A stretch of DNA of 64,000 bases from Siniperca chuatsi (lineage: Eukaryota > Chordata > Actinopteri > Centrarchiformes > Sinipercidae): assembly GCF_020085105.1 (NCBI RefSeq), contig NC_058061.1, positions 7,535,284 to 7,599,283 of the forward strand, written 5' to 3'. The position numbers were made by a program, and so were the translations under genes. Positions 45,640 through 58,126 of the stretch are shown piece by piece (position 1 is the first letter of the stretch; every line of letters starts with the position of its first letter). Below the pieces are notes generated by a model. That model had not been told where the DNA came from and searched no databases. It saw only the letters and a program-made list of their open reading frames with translations.

Positions 45640-45920
45640 CCTGCGTTGTGCTGTGATCCAACCGGAAGCGGAGGTGGTTATGATCCAGCATCGGCCAAGG
45701 ATTGGTGCTGCTGCGATCCAGCCAGGAAAGGAGTCAACTGCGATCCAGCAGGGAGTCCAGGGAGCTGCTGCGATCCAGCAGGGAAAGGAGTCGACTGTGA
45801 TCCAGCAGGGAGTCTTGCGTTGTGCTGTGATCCAACCGGAAGCGGAGGGGGTTGTGATCCAGCATCAGTCAAGGATTGGTGTTGCAGGGATCCAGCAGGG
45901 AGTCCAGGGAGCTGCTGAGG
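45640..45920. repeat. 'gatccagcagggagtc' minisatellite
   Basis: Many copies of a 'ctgcgatccagcaggga' core with diverged spacers; a higher-order unit of about 130-150 bp is suggested by the repeated 'ttgtgctgtgatccaaccgg'. Confidence 0.75.
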
Positions 45921-46104
45921 TCTGGCAGAGAATCCGGGAGCGGGGAGCTGTTGCCACCCTGCAGGGGTTACTGTCTGCTGTGATGACTGCTGCGATCCAG
46001 CAGGGGCAGGGAGCGCTGGCTGCTGCAGAGGCTGCTGCGATCCGGCGGCAGCAGGGAGTGATGGCTGCTGCAATCCAGCAGTGACAGGGTGCTGCTGAGC
46101 AGGT

Positions 46105-46190
46105 GAGCAGCTGGGCAGCGGAGCAGGCGAGCAGCTGGGCAGCGGAGCAGGCGAGCAGCTGGGCAGCGGAGCAGGCGAGCAGCTGGGCAG
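46105..46190. repeat. 24-bp perfect tandem repeat
   Basis: Three full units of gagcagctgggcagcgga + gcaggc followed by a 14-bp partial unit. All units look identical. Confidence 0.92.
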
Positions 46191-46409
46191 GTTTCCCGGA
46201 ATGCGCCAAGACAGCAACATGCTGAGGTGCCTCCTGGCTAGCAGGCTGAAGTGCTGACTGGTGACTGGCTGGTCAGGAGTCAAGCCGGGAACCTGATCAC
46301 ATATGCACACACAAGGACGGACAGGGGACAGGCAAAAAACACAAGGAGAGCCAGGTACACTGAAGTATACAAGAATCAGGGGGGCATAGTGGCTCACTAT
46401 GACAAAAGC

Positions 46410-49400
46410 TAGTCGAGCAGGTTCGCCTCTACAAACACATCTACCACCCTTCTTTGAGAGACCACAGAGACAGCCAAATGAGTCTCAGTTCTTGGAGAGA
46501 GATCGCCACCACCTGCAAAAGATAAGTTATTTTGTAGGAAAGTGTGGAAAAGTATCACCATGTTGGATAATGACATTCTTCTGGTAACCCTCATTGACTT
46601 TTTTTGGTTCCCACTAGATCTATGAAGAACTTTGTGCTCTTGTAAACAATTTAATCATAAACACATTATGCAGGGTTTTCCCTAGGTTTCTGACGGCTTA
46701 AGTGCTGTGGTTGCAGTTGGGGGGTTGTAGGGTTTTTGATTAGGGCTGGGCGATATGGCAAAAAATTATTTTTTCCCCCCATATTGATCAATATCGATAT
46801 TTATCATGATATATAATTTGATAATGCTGCCATTTCGAAGACTATTATGACTGACGCCTGAAGAAACCAGAGGGTTTATTATTGAGACTTTAGAATTGTT
46901 TATTAACAAAAAAATAGAACAACATAATGTAAACATTTAACTGGGCAAAAAATATTTATTTGCCTTAACAAAGCAACTCAAGTTAGCCTGTAGCTTATTA
47001 AAATAATTAAATAAAAGCTGGAGTGGATCACAAAGGAACTGGCATATTTAAGTATAATGTGAGTAATAATGTGTGCAGTATGAAATGGTCAGTAGGTGTC
47101 AGTCTTGGATCATGTTAGAGGATTGGAAGGCCACACTTTCACACACCATTTTCAAATATTAGGTCTACATTCAATCCAAGTGTGCATTAGGCTTTTAAAT
47201 ATATTTAATTTATTAAAATTATACAATTCTGCAATTTTAGGAATGTTTTACTCCACAACAATTGTTACATATTGTTAAAATATGTTTTGTACATGTTTAC
47301 AGTCACATGGCTGAGCATATACAGTATTTAAATAATAATTCATGCAATTACCATGAGGAATGATTTTAATGAAAATAATGATTGTTTTTCTTATTCCAAC
47401 CCCTCTTGCCTATGCTCTGCTCCATATATTGTCTCTGCCTTCTTTCTCTCTGTATTTCACGCTGTGGCTTGCCAAAGGTTCAGCAAGCCCCAGCTGTAAT
47501 TAAGCCAAACTCTTAATTACGGCTTGCTGTGGGTTTCTAAGCCGTGTCTGTCATGCTGTGTCTGTTCTCTCTGCTGGATTTTCTCTCTTCCTGTATTTCA
47601 GGTTTCTAAAATGCCACAATCACAAGACACAGTTTCTAAAAACGTCCATACAACACAAACTTTGTCCTCTGACATTGACCTTTAAAACACATCCAGGCGG
47701 GGTTACCAGTGACCATGCCCAGAAAAGAGAAGAGGTCTAAAGCTTCAAAGGTGGGCTGGCAGAAGTTTGGTCTCAACACCGGCTGAACAGGTGGTGAGTT
47801 CTCATGCTAATGTTACACATGTGTTAGCATCCTGCAGTCAAAGGCATCATAAATACGGCGATTACAGTGCACCTGTAAATCTGTAATATTTATAGCTTTC
47901 CTGCACGAGTTACAACAACCTCCAAAGGTCGGACCTTGATCTTGTTTTCGACAGAGGCTATGCACTGTATGCACTTATTCTGGATTAGTTGCTTGCTGAT
48001 GGTTGGAAAGTTCACATATACCTGACTTACCTACAAACAGCAACACATAATGACCAAGTGTGAATCAATGTTTGGCATGTTTACAGCTTTAACTTACTCA
48101 GCCGGTACTCTGTGCTCCCAGTCCGGGCTGAGTCAGCTAACAGAACCACTAACTAGTTGAGCAGCAGTTAGTGGTTACTTTAGCATCAAGTAAAGCTATC
48201 TGTCCATCAGGAAACTCTGTAAATCACAGAGAGTTGAGGCAGAGCAGCCAGAGGACATCAGAGAATAAACCAGAAAATATTTTCTCCATAAAATATGATC
48301 TCTGTGATGTTGCAAATGGAGCTGCTGTGATGCAAGAAACATTTCAGACTCCGTCTGACAATTAAGTATTATTACATTTTGATTTAAATAATGCTTGCAT
48401 ATATGGAAAATCAGGTTACATTGTTTATATTTCATTTTCTAATTTGAATTAATATTTGAATTTTATCCACTGTACAGCGAGTTACGCAGCTTTTCCATTT
48501 TCATTTAAATATGGTCAGAACGCCATACAAGAATGTGAAAATGAAAATGAAAACTGGATTAATGCATGTTAATTTTTACTCAAAAAATACATACATATGT
48601 GGAAATTCAACTTTTTTATAATGCTACTGTGGAATTACATTTTCATTTTCAAGTTTACATTATCATGATGGAAATTGACCATCTTGAGAACAAGGTGTTT
48701 TGCGAGGCAGAAAGCGTTTCTGAAAACGACAAACAAGGTATTGACAATGAATCATGCGATGACCGTGAACCAGAGCAACAGATAACAGGAGATTTCTATC
48801 AGCTGCTGCCAGTTAGACAGGCTAAACCTTTATGTATATGTATACGTATATGATCCAACTCAGATAGACCTCTGGAATGACAATTTTCAGATGATCACAC
48901 TGATTGAGATTGTGCATTAAAAAGATGATGTCCCTTAGGCTGAGATGCTGAACCGAATCTATGTCAAAGAAAACTCAGACAGATTGTCACAGGAAGACAG
49001 AACTTTACTTTCACAGGCTATCACTGATCTGGTTCAAGGACAAACTGTATGTTTATGCTACAATAAAACAGGTTGAGACATACAACTCTGCATTGTTAGC
49101 TCTGTTTCACATTGAAGTCATAGCAATAGATGCAGACAACTTTCAAAAAGATCTCAAACTGGTAGAATGGCAAGACAAGCTATACAAAACCTCTATGATA
49201 TCAACTCTCTGATCCAGGAGTCACACACAGCAGTTACCATAAACCACCATACTTTCTGCGAAAAACTCCATTCAAACTTTATAGTGTTCCACATCATTCA
49301 TACAATATAGGTATTATTCAGTTTTTAAAGCCACCAATTCACTTTAGTGTCAGCTTTCCTCTTTGATAAAGCTTATAGTTAGGGCTGGCTTGGGTGAGTC

Positions 49401-49599
49401 CTGAACCATCCCTTAGTTATATTGCTATAGGTCTAGACTGCCAGGAGACTTCCCATGATGCACCTCTTTTCTCTCTCCTCCTCTGCCTTTCCCTCTGTAT
49501 GCATTTGTATCCCATTACTGCATGTTACTAACTCAACATCTTCTCTCTCCCGTAGTATTGTGTTTTCTCGTCTCTCTCATTTCTCCTTCTGTCCCTTTC
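46410..49599. other. Gene-free region with faint coding remnants
   Basis: No intact gene. AT-rich sequence with scattered coding-like peptides at 47714-47785, 48661-48850 and 48942-49070 (see findings). No splice-supported model could be built. Confidence 0.5.
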
Positions 49600-50045
49600 A
49601 GCAGGTATTTCTGCCTCCAGAGCTGCAGAGTCTGGATCTGTGGTTGTGGGCCACCTGCTGCCTCCGTGTTCCTGCTCGGTGGCTGCTACTACAGTTGTTG
49701 TTATTGGCTCTGTTACTATTACTGTCATTGTTATTCCTATAGCTGTCATTCCTATTATTATTAATTTATTGGTGTTAATATTACCACTACCATTGCATTG
49801 TTACTATTTTAAAATTCTAGGTGGTATTTGCCGCCCACCACTGAGTCTGGTTCTGCTCAAGGTTTCTGCCTGTTGAAAGGAAGTTTTTCCTTGCCACTGT
49901 CGCCAAATGCTTGCTCATGGTGGGATTTGTTGTGTCTCTGTAATTAATATTATAAAGAGTACGGTCTAGGTATGCTCTATAGGAAAAGTGCAATGAGATA
50001 ACTTCTGTTATGAATTAGCGCTATTTAAATAAAAGTGAATTGAAT
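49600..50045 (+). mobile_element. Teleost retroposon 3' end
   Basis: Contains the fish-typical block 'aaggaagtttttccttgcca', 'gagataacttctgtt' and 'gcgctatttaaataaaa', ending in a 'gtgaattgaatt' tail. This looks like the 3' end of a LINE or derived SINE (L2-like is my best guess). Short hydrophobic frames here are fortuitous. Confidence 0.6.
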
Positions 50046-50245
50046 TTTCAACAAACCTTAAAATATTCCACATCTTTCATGCATGAATCACACAACTTAA
50101 TTAAACTCAGGATGAGGCTGTTTTTTCAAAATAAAAGCCCCATAGAGTAACTGTATCTTAACAGAAAGCTGTATCCTAACAGAAAATAGCCGTTAATTAT
50201 TTTTTCTGTATTTATTCTGTTTTGTACTGTCGACATCATTGAAAA

Positions 50246-51548
50246 TGAGGGCATGCCCTCAATGATTCCTTAAGGTTGAATGAATAAACTGTATGATGGC
50301 ATCTCCATTAAATCCCTCCTATATTTACCACCTGTCAACAGTCAGTCACAAAGCCTCACAATTCTTCTTCTACAGTTAGCTTTACAGTTTTTATTTGAGG
50401 ACATTGGAGAACAAATGTTTGTTTTAAACTATTTACTGACATCTGTGAGATTGCGGCTGGGCTAAAACCAACTCTCAAACTGCCAAGAGCATCAGTCGTG
50501 GATGTCAAGGTTGTGGATGGAAGCGTTGTTAGCTTCTCTCAAATAGTTTTCATTGCAGCCTCCTTGGTGATTCAACACAACCTGCTGTATATTTATTTAT
50601 TTTTTCAAAACATGTGAGCCAAACCTACAGCAGCTCCTTGATGTCACCTATGGGCTCCGTCCTCCAAAACTGTTCGAAGGAGTCACCTTTAACTTTTATT
50701 TATAGAGCCCATATAAAGTATTAAGCCCTTTTGGACTTTGTTTATGTTTTATTGTTTTATGAAATCAATTCAGTTGAAAAAAAGTTGATAAACTGAAAAA
50801 GACTTCTCAGCTGTGAACATCAGGGCATTGCAATATTTCCTGTTTTTTTCTTTCAAACTCTGGCAGTGTGCGTGAACAGCAATTTCTGATTATGGATTAA
50901 GATCAGGACTCGCTCCTCCAGAATATTACTGTCGTTTTTAAATAATTCCTGTTTATATTTTGCTTCAACCCTGACCCTAACCCTGTATGAAGTTCTATTT
51001 ATGTTAGCCTCCAACTTTACAAGTCTTCCAGGCTTTATTATTACATTTCTAAACACAATTAGCTGTTGGAAATCAGATATTATCTTTGAGCCATATTTCC
51101 CAATTCTGCCAGTTAACTGAGGAGCTAAAAATTTACTGTGGACTTGAAGGAGAAGTTTGACATTTTGAGAAATATGCTTATTCACTTTCTTGCCTGGAGT
51201 TTGTTGAGAAAATCGATACCACTCTCATATCTGTAGGCTGAAAATGAATCTACCACCAGCAGCTAGTTAGCTTAGCTTAGCATAAATATTGGAAGCAGGT
51301 GGAAACAGCTAGTCTGGCTGCCTGCTAAAGTTTGTCAAAGTATGTGATATACTGCACTGTGAATATGTGACAGCATTTTTTAAAAGGTTTCTTTTGGGGA
51401 GGCATGTTATGCTGACAGTAGCGATGACGCCCTGTGTGAAGCACTTTGTAACTTGGACGTTGAAAAACACTCTATAAACACTTATTATTCTAACAACAGT
51501 GATGTGAGCGATGAGCGTAAAACAGTTAAGTTATTCACTCTTCAAAAT
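50246..51548 (+). repeat. 1.3-kb repeat, intergenic copy
   Basis: From 50277 on ('gttgaatgaataaactg') this is nearly identical to 58127-59344. It is preceded by a LINE 3' fragment with the same 16-bp palindrome (50246-50261) as the LINE at 34267. It contains a MITE-like core at 51145-51335. About 55 bp near 50965-51035 is missing from the other copy. Confidence 0.85.
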
Positions 51549-51794
51549 CATGCCGTTTGGTTTGAATCTACAACACTTCCAGTTTAGCTTCCAGCATTTG
51601 TCAAGTCATACAGATCAGCTCCTAGCTTACACTATATTTTGCAACCTTAAGCCCATTCCCACTTTCCCACCTATTCATATTCCTTTCTACTTTTCATGCA
51701 TTTTTCAACTCCAGCAGCGCAGCAATGCAGTTTAGCATCAGCCTTTCAACAGCCAGCATTCACACCAGCAAATTCTTCAGAAATTGCTTCTCTA

Positions 51795-52110
51795 GTTTTA
51801 TTGGGTTGTTTTGTTGCTGTCACATCCACCTTTCATCCACATGAAGACTAAACCAAAACAGCAGGATCTATTCCAATCCAGAACAGGATTGTCTAGATAC
51901 CAATGTGCAAGTAAGGACTGAAAAGAATATGGGACAAATTGTTCCTATTAGTTTTATTTTATTATAATAAAAGAAGAAAATGTGTTAATTTATTACATAT
52001 CTTTTTTTATTTATTCAATTTTATCTTTATTGAATCTGTAACAGGTACAAATCCTGCAAGGTTACTTCTGCAAAACTTCCCATTGTTGTGCAATAAACCA
52101 TATAATGTAC
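51795..52110 (+). pseudogene. Duplicated mxra7 3' UTR tail
   Basis: Matches 15024-15275 with substitutions and an insertion of about 60 bp (51940-52040). AATAAA is kept at 52092-52097. There is no mxra7 coding sequence upstream, so it is a fragment carried by the duplication. Confidence 0.8.
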
Positions 52111-52262
52111 CATTGTGAAGGTATGTGTGTGGTTCCTGTTCTATTGTGTATCTCTTTATCAGTAAGCTATCCAGTAGCCCTGCCCATTACTTTTGCTGAC
52201 AAGGTGTTAAGTGCATACACACTCTTTATTTAATTGACCAGCAAAGCCTACAGTTCTCAGGG

Positions 52263-55200
52263 ATGGTGCTCCAAACCTCCAGGATTTTTTCTTTGCTGTT
52301 TGTGATCGCAGTTGCCATTGTACTTTTAATTTTATCATGGGGATATTTATCAACAAGCATCAGGTAAGTTGTCCTTCTATTTAGTCTAGAGAAACATTAA
52401 GGATAAAGAAGGAAACTTAACACTAAGATTTTTTAATCTGTAATATTTTCTGGTACATTAGTTCTTTTCTTTAAAGAAATCTGTATCAGCACATTTCCAG
52501 TTACATTATTTTTATTAAAGTCACTTGCTAATTCTCATATGTTGCATCTATTGCTCTTTTGTTTTTTTTCAATTTCCAACTCAGCTGGACTGCTTACTCA
52601 GAAAATAACAGACACCAAGATGAAGACAGTTTGCTTAAGAGTTACATTGAACTCTGGGTTAAAAAAGGAAACTCAACCCATCCGCCTGCTGTGTTCACCA
52701 CAACACATAAAGCAAAAATTGCTGATTCCACAAAAACAAACCAGGTGACAAAGCTAAAAACTGATCAAATGAGAGCCTCTACACATGGCGCTGTGGCTGA
52801 GACTCCCATACCCGTCCTTTTAAAAAAATCCTTCAAGAAGCTTCCTCAGTGGGATTTTGAGGATGTTTATAACCAGGATGCCCCACCCAGACAGACAGTA
52901 AGCAAGTTATGACAAGATAGTACATTACTTATAATAATGTAAATGTAATATAAATGTATTAACTTTGTGGGTGTGGGAAAATCTGTCTGATGGCGGCACA
53001 GCTGTGTGTTCACTTGTGTGTCTTTGGTGTGACCTGCATGGATTAGATGTTTGCTTTTCCCGTGAACGATTTCACACAGTATCATTACCTCTAACTACAA
53101 CCTATTATATTTCATTTGGGTTCTGACTGACATTCCTCTACCTGTTTGACTTCTCTGTCACCTGATTTTTATTTTTATTATTTTAATTTTTACAGCTGTT
53201 TCTTCAGCTGTATCTATTAAATCATTGATTTCAGCCAGATGAACAAAGTGGAAATCTAATTTTATATATTTAGTTGTTTGTTTTCCTGTTAGAATTATTT
53301 CATAATTTAATATTTAATCCTTTATTCACAGACATGTGCCCAGTCTCTGCGAAACTCTGAGGATGAGAGCTTCAAGAAGGCTTTCCTTCCCAACATACGT
53401 TTGTTTCTGCACAAAGACAATTTCAACATGAGCGAGTGGAACCGACTTTCACATTTTAACAACCCTTTTGGTTTTATGGAATACCAGTATAACGGTAGGT
53501 GTTTGTATGTGTCTGTGTGAGACAAGTGTGCTGACACTGTATTTCATAAATACTGTGTGGTTGCTGGGTAATGGACATATTTATCATGTACACTTTCATT
53601 CTTCTGGATATTGCCAAAGTACTCCTCACATTGTTTTGGCACCATAACCAAAAATGTGACAAATCGAGGCATGTTGTTCCATTTGACATGTGTTGGGATT
53701 CAGGTAGGGTGGATTTGGTTATTAGCAAAATATCAAAGATATTTCTGAATATTAATACAATTATTAAAATGGAATAATGATTACAGGGCACCACCTTGGG
53801 ATTAGGGACCAATAACCAAATGTGAACAACAGTCTCAAAGGTGGATGTCCACCTAAAAATGCTGATATTTAAAGTACTATCTTACATTAATAATAGTGGA
53901 CAGTGGAGGGTGAATCCGAGCACTGACCGTCACAAACAGCTATTATTACAACAAATACAAAATATAACCACAGGGAACTGCTCTTTAAAGGTACAATAGA
54001 GTTTATTTAACCATAGCACTGATTAATAATCATAACTTCAGCCAACAACCACTATCATCTATTCTAAACACAATAAGCATTGGACAATCAGCAAGCATGT
54101 AAGGTGTGTGTTTGTGTGTCTGGGACAATAGAGAGGAGGGGTGCAAGGAAGATAGCAGACGTGACCACAGATCCAAAATGGCAGGCAGGCCTGCGAAACT
54201 CAAACAAAGGGGAGAGCCAAAATGGAGGACAGGCTTGTTGTCCACAAGATGGCGTGAAGCGTAGCTAGTTATGCTACCACGCTATTTGGGTCATTTGAGA
54301 TTTGTGAAAAGGTGTGTGGGTTAGTGAGGAGGAAAGAGAAAGAAAAGCACGCAGAGTAAGGCACAAGAGATTTCAAATGCCGTGGTAAAGTACAAAAGCT
54401 GTCCCTTTATCACACAGGAACCCGGCAGCCAACTTTCTTTCAACAGCTGAGTCACTAACTTGGTCTGATAAAGCACAGCTGTTAGCTTCCACAGTGGCTA
54501 CAAAACTAACACAATTAAACGGTCCAGCTGCGTGGTCCCAATACGTAATGGAACACACTAAGCACAAAAACACACAGCAGAAACAGGACATGGATTATTA
54601 TATGGAAGGTCACAATCAGGATCCAAAAGGTTGTTCAGCAAACAGTCTGTTGCTTGTCCAGCGAGTTAAGACTTTACCTAGGGAGTTAAAGTTCACGTGA
54701 TGTGTCCCCTGAAGCAACCGAAGTTACAATGGAAAGACAGCGAGTGGTCTGTGTGCTCTGCTTTTATAGAGGTGATGACGCCATGGCCAGAGCACCAGGA
54801 TTTCCTGCGCCCCTTTGGCTTCTTGTCCAGTAGGAATCTAGGCTTTGGATCTAAATGAAATCTCACGTCAGGGTGTGAATTAACAGCTGGTGGAGATTTG
54901 GCACCATTTCTATGAGTTCAGGCTTTTTGGTTTCACTACAGCCTCTGTTCTTTGTTCTCCACACATGGTGAGGCCCAACACATGCCTGTTGGGGAAAAGG
55001 GAAAAGAATGATGGGGAAAGGTTGCTAATAATTTTCTAGGTCTGTCAACTTCATCATAATTAGAAAGTTTATTTAAAGCTGCTCTAAGAAATATTTGTAG
55101 CCTATATTAACAATGGATAAAATGACTGTAATGTGAAAGAGGTCGCTCATAGTGATGAAATTACAGACAATTATCACCTGAATCTGCAGTTCCCTATAGT

Positions 55201-56455
55201 TTTACAGACGGTTTTAGCATCTTTCAACTCATTGTTTTGGTTTTATGGCCCTTTACTTTAAAATTTAACTGTTTTCACTCTCACCGCTCTCATGAGCAGC
55301 TTTTTCAGTGAAAAAGCTCTAAAAAAAAAAACTGAAAAAAAACCTGTACTCAGCACCAAACCATAGAGAGACAAAGTTAGCAACTAGCAGATATTTTTCC
55401 TCAGGAGTTGGTGGAGACCAAAACAGAGCTAAAAGGAGAGTGAATATTTGACTAACAGGTGGGCATAAACACAACTTCAAATGAATGCTAATTAAAGTGC
55501 TTGCTATAACAACTTTATGAGGTGATTATATGTTAATGTCGTGCTTACATCTTGTTCCGCTGCCCCCAGATGGCCAAAAATTTTATTACTGCAGGCTTAA
55601 AGTTTCAGCTTTTCGACATATTTTGTGCCTATGTGACCACAGTTTTAACTTCCAGACTGAAAGGTGGTGGTTGAATACAGTAGTGAAAAGTAAGTAAATT
55701 TACTTAAATACTGTACTTACAATTTTGAGGTACTTGTACTTTACTTAAGTATTACCATTGTATGCATTTAATACTTCTACATTTTGAAGGAAATATTGTA
55801 CATAATGCACCCAAATATTGGGTATGTAAAGTCTCTGCACCCCCCCACAGGTGTTTTCAATAACTCTGATTAGACCTGTAGTCAGGTAGTCTAGTTAAGT
55901 ACAGCTTTGTTGGGAATTACGTGATTTCACCAAACTCCATGTATTAATCAATTGATGTTAATTTGCATTTTCTTTAGCAATTTTCTGGAAAGGTTTGTGC
56001 TAAATTTGTATGGAAACTTGTCTACTGACAGTGTTCACTCTGCACAACAAGTACTTTTACTTTAAATATTTTAAGTAAATGTTTCTCTTTTTCTTTTACT
56101 TCAGTAATATTTTGAATGCAGGACTTTTAAAATAAAAATCTCCGTAAAGCCAAGGGGAGCTGCAGATTTGGGTGATAATTCACTGTAGGTTCATCACTAC
56201 AAGCAATCATAGTCACAGAAAACCTTCTTGTTGTAAACTGTTTTGCAGCTTGTGTGCGCATTTTTTCATGTTTTTTTATTTTTGGTTTGCAGATGTGATG
56301 CCTTCATTGAAGTTGATCCCAAAGCCAAAAGAGCCACTACTCCTTCCAAAGCCAGGCAATGGAGGGTGTGTGCGCTGTGCTGTGGTGGGCACTGGGGGGA
56401 TCCTCAATGGCTCTAAAATGGGGAAAGAGATCGATGCTCACGATTACGTCTTCCG
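52263..56455 (+). CDS. GalNAc alpha-2,6-sialyltransferase, copy B (exons 1-4)
   Basis: Exons 52263-52363, 52585-52897, 53332-53494 and 56293-56455 have the same lengths, phases and splice signals as copy A exons 1-4 and remain open. They encode about 246 residues: membrane anchor, stem and the first part of sialylmotif L ([15 protein letters not shown]). Differences from copy A are Ala2Val, one Phe to Tyr in exon 2, Asn to Asp in exon 3, and Met to Val, Ser to Pro and Met to Leu at the start of exon 4. Motif L is identical. Exons 5-9 are not in the window; by the spacing in copy A, exon 5 is expected about 1.5 kb past the right edge. Whether the copy is a full gene cannot be decided here. It has its own upstream region, about 55 bp shorter than in copy A just before exon 1. 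Confidence 0.88.
53691..54980 (-). mobile_element. Solo LTR in intron 3 of copy B
   Basis: Same insertion as 16897-18207, with the same target duplication CATG (53687-53690 and 54981-54984) and ends TGTTGGGA and GGCCCAACA. It is 21 bp shorter, mainly from a small deletion near 54168. Confidence 0.82.
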
Positions 56456-57559
56456 GTAAGAAAGACGGAGAAAACAAACCTGTCAATTTTGTTTGTTAGT
56501 CATCTCCTGGCAGGCTATAAGGTTTCAAAACAATTTGACAAATAATTTGTGGAAGGGATTTTGAAGATCATATATGTGTCATTTATAATTTCTTTGCTTC
56601 ACATCTATCTGAGGTGATGGCTATCAGGAGCTATGTTAGCTATGGTGGGGATCCCATAAGGCCTTGATTTGTGTACACGTGCATAAACTTCATGCACCAA
56701 TTATCCTCTGTGTTTGTCACCAAGGTAAGCACAATTGAATGCAATATTACAGGGAGAAAAGTGAAACCAGGCCAAAGGGGGAAAAAGGGAATATATACAT
56801 TTAAGCCCTTTCAAATAAAAATATTGTGGTTAGGATTCATTAGACTTGAAATCAAATAGGAATGTGAAGAGAAGGGAACATCTCACTCATACTTTGTAGG
56901 AGGGTCTTTATATCTTTCAAAAGCACGCCACAGCGTCGAGGCGAGTTTGCCTGCTCACTGTTCCAGGAGGTGTGACGTGTTGCCCCCCAGGAGCGATATA
57001 AAGCAGCAACAATTGATTCAGAACTATTAAAAAGAGATTTCTTGTTCTTCCCTAAGAAATCTAATAGGAAATGTGATGTCTCTGGGCCCCTTCCCTTCTC
57101 TGCAACACATGGAGACATGAAGTTCTCTCGTCAGCTTCACCGCTGGCTGAAAGGCTGCTGTAACTTTATGAATATCAACTAGACAATCTTAATGTATGTA
57201 TTAACAGATCCACACTTCTGAGATGAGATGGCATTCATCTTAATTCAGAGTTCAGAGTTGTTATCTACAACCATGTGTGAAATGGTAGAATCACCGAAAT
57301 GGGAGCCGTCAATCATGAAGCCTCCTCTCACTGAGTGATGCCCCCAGGTGAACCCGGGTTAAGAATATGTATAGCCTAATATTTGAAAGAATACATTAAT
57401 ACATTACTTTTCTAGTAGGTTATTTTTATTTCACCATTTTAATTCTACTTCATTCTCCACTTTATTTTAGTGTTTACTCACTTCCTTTTATCAGCTCACC
57501 TTGCTTTTCCCTTCAGTTCTCTCTTCTCTTCAGTCCCCACATTAAACAGGAGACTCTCT

Positions 57560-58125
57560 CTCTGTGTGTTTCTCTGCAGAGCATGCTATTTTCTAGAACC
57601 ACAGATATTGTGGACAATAATTTGCATATTACCACTCTGAATGGACAGAGTATTGAGAGGGTTTCGGAGTACAAATATCTTGGTATCTGGCTGGATCAAA
57701 AAGTTACGTTTAAATTTCACATTGAAACAAAATTGGATATTTGTACAGAAACAGAGCTAATTTTCCTATGCTCAGTAGGAAGAAGATAATTGATGCTGTC
57801 CTCTTGTCTGTCTTGGACTATGGTGATGTTGCCTATAGACACGCCTCTGCCTCCACTCCTAAACTGCTAGATTCAGTTTATCACACCACCCTAAGATTTA
57901 TTACCGGTGACAGTTATTCTACTCATCATTGCATCTTGTATGAAAAGGTTGGGTCGGCAAGACGGAACAGGCATCGGTTTCTATTTATTTATAAAGCTCT
58001 TAATGGCAACTTGCCACAATATATCACTTCCTTATTAAATTGGTCCCACAGCCATAATTTGACTTGTTCAAGTGATTGGTTGATGCTCGATGCCCCACGT
58101 GCAAACACTAAGATTTAAATACGTA
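57560..58125 (+). mobile_element. LINE reverse-transcriptase fragment
   Basis: Two overlapping frames encode [27 protein letters not shown] and [19 protein letters not shown], the C-terminal part of a LINE reverse transcriptase of the same family as 34077-35180. It is truncated at both ends with one frame break near 57740-57790. Confidence 0.75.
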
Positions 58126-58126
58126 A

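Larger units (their letters stand above)
44777..46404 (-). mobile_element. 1.63-kb solo LTR with internal minisatellites
   Basis: Ends TGTCGTAAG and CTATGACA, flanked by the 5-bp direct repeat AAAGC (44772-44776 and 46405-46409). On the minus strand AATAAA lies roughly 70 bp before the end, as in an LTR R/U5 region. The interior is GC-rich and built of tandem repeats. A 239-residue minus-strand frame (45678-46397; Pro/Ser/Gln-rich, PLPSCSPA and QQLPGLPAGS repeats) and plus-strand frames are byproducts of the repeats; I see no gag or pol. Confidence 0.7.

Noticed and set aside
45613..46084. Frames rich in DPAG or IQQG repeats, resembling structural or secreted repeat proteins
   Set aside because: Both are out-of-frame readings of a minisatellite inside an LTR with clean target duplication.
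46105..46190. CRISPR-like array of regular repeats
   Set aside because: The 24-bp units are contiguous with no spacers and lie in a eukaryotic LTR.
49455..49876. Hydrophobic Leu/Val-rich frames resembling a membrane protein
   Set aside because: The sequence is a simple-repeat-like part of a dispersed retroposon ending in 'gaattgaatt'.
52263..56455. Copy B as a truncated pseudogene
   Set aside because: All four exons present are open with intact splice sites; the missing exons are simply past the window edge.
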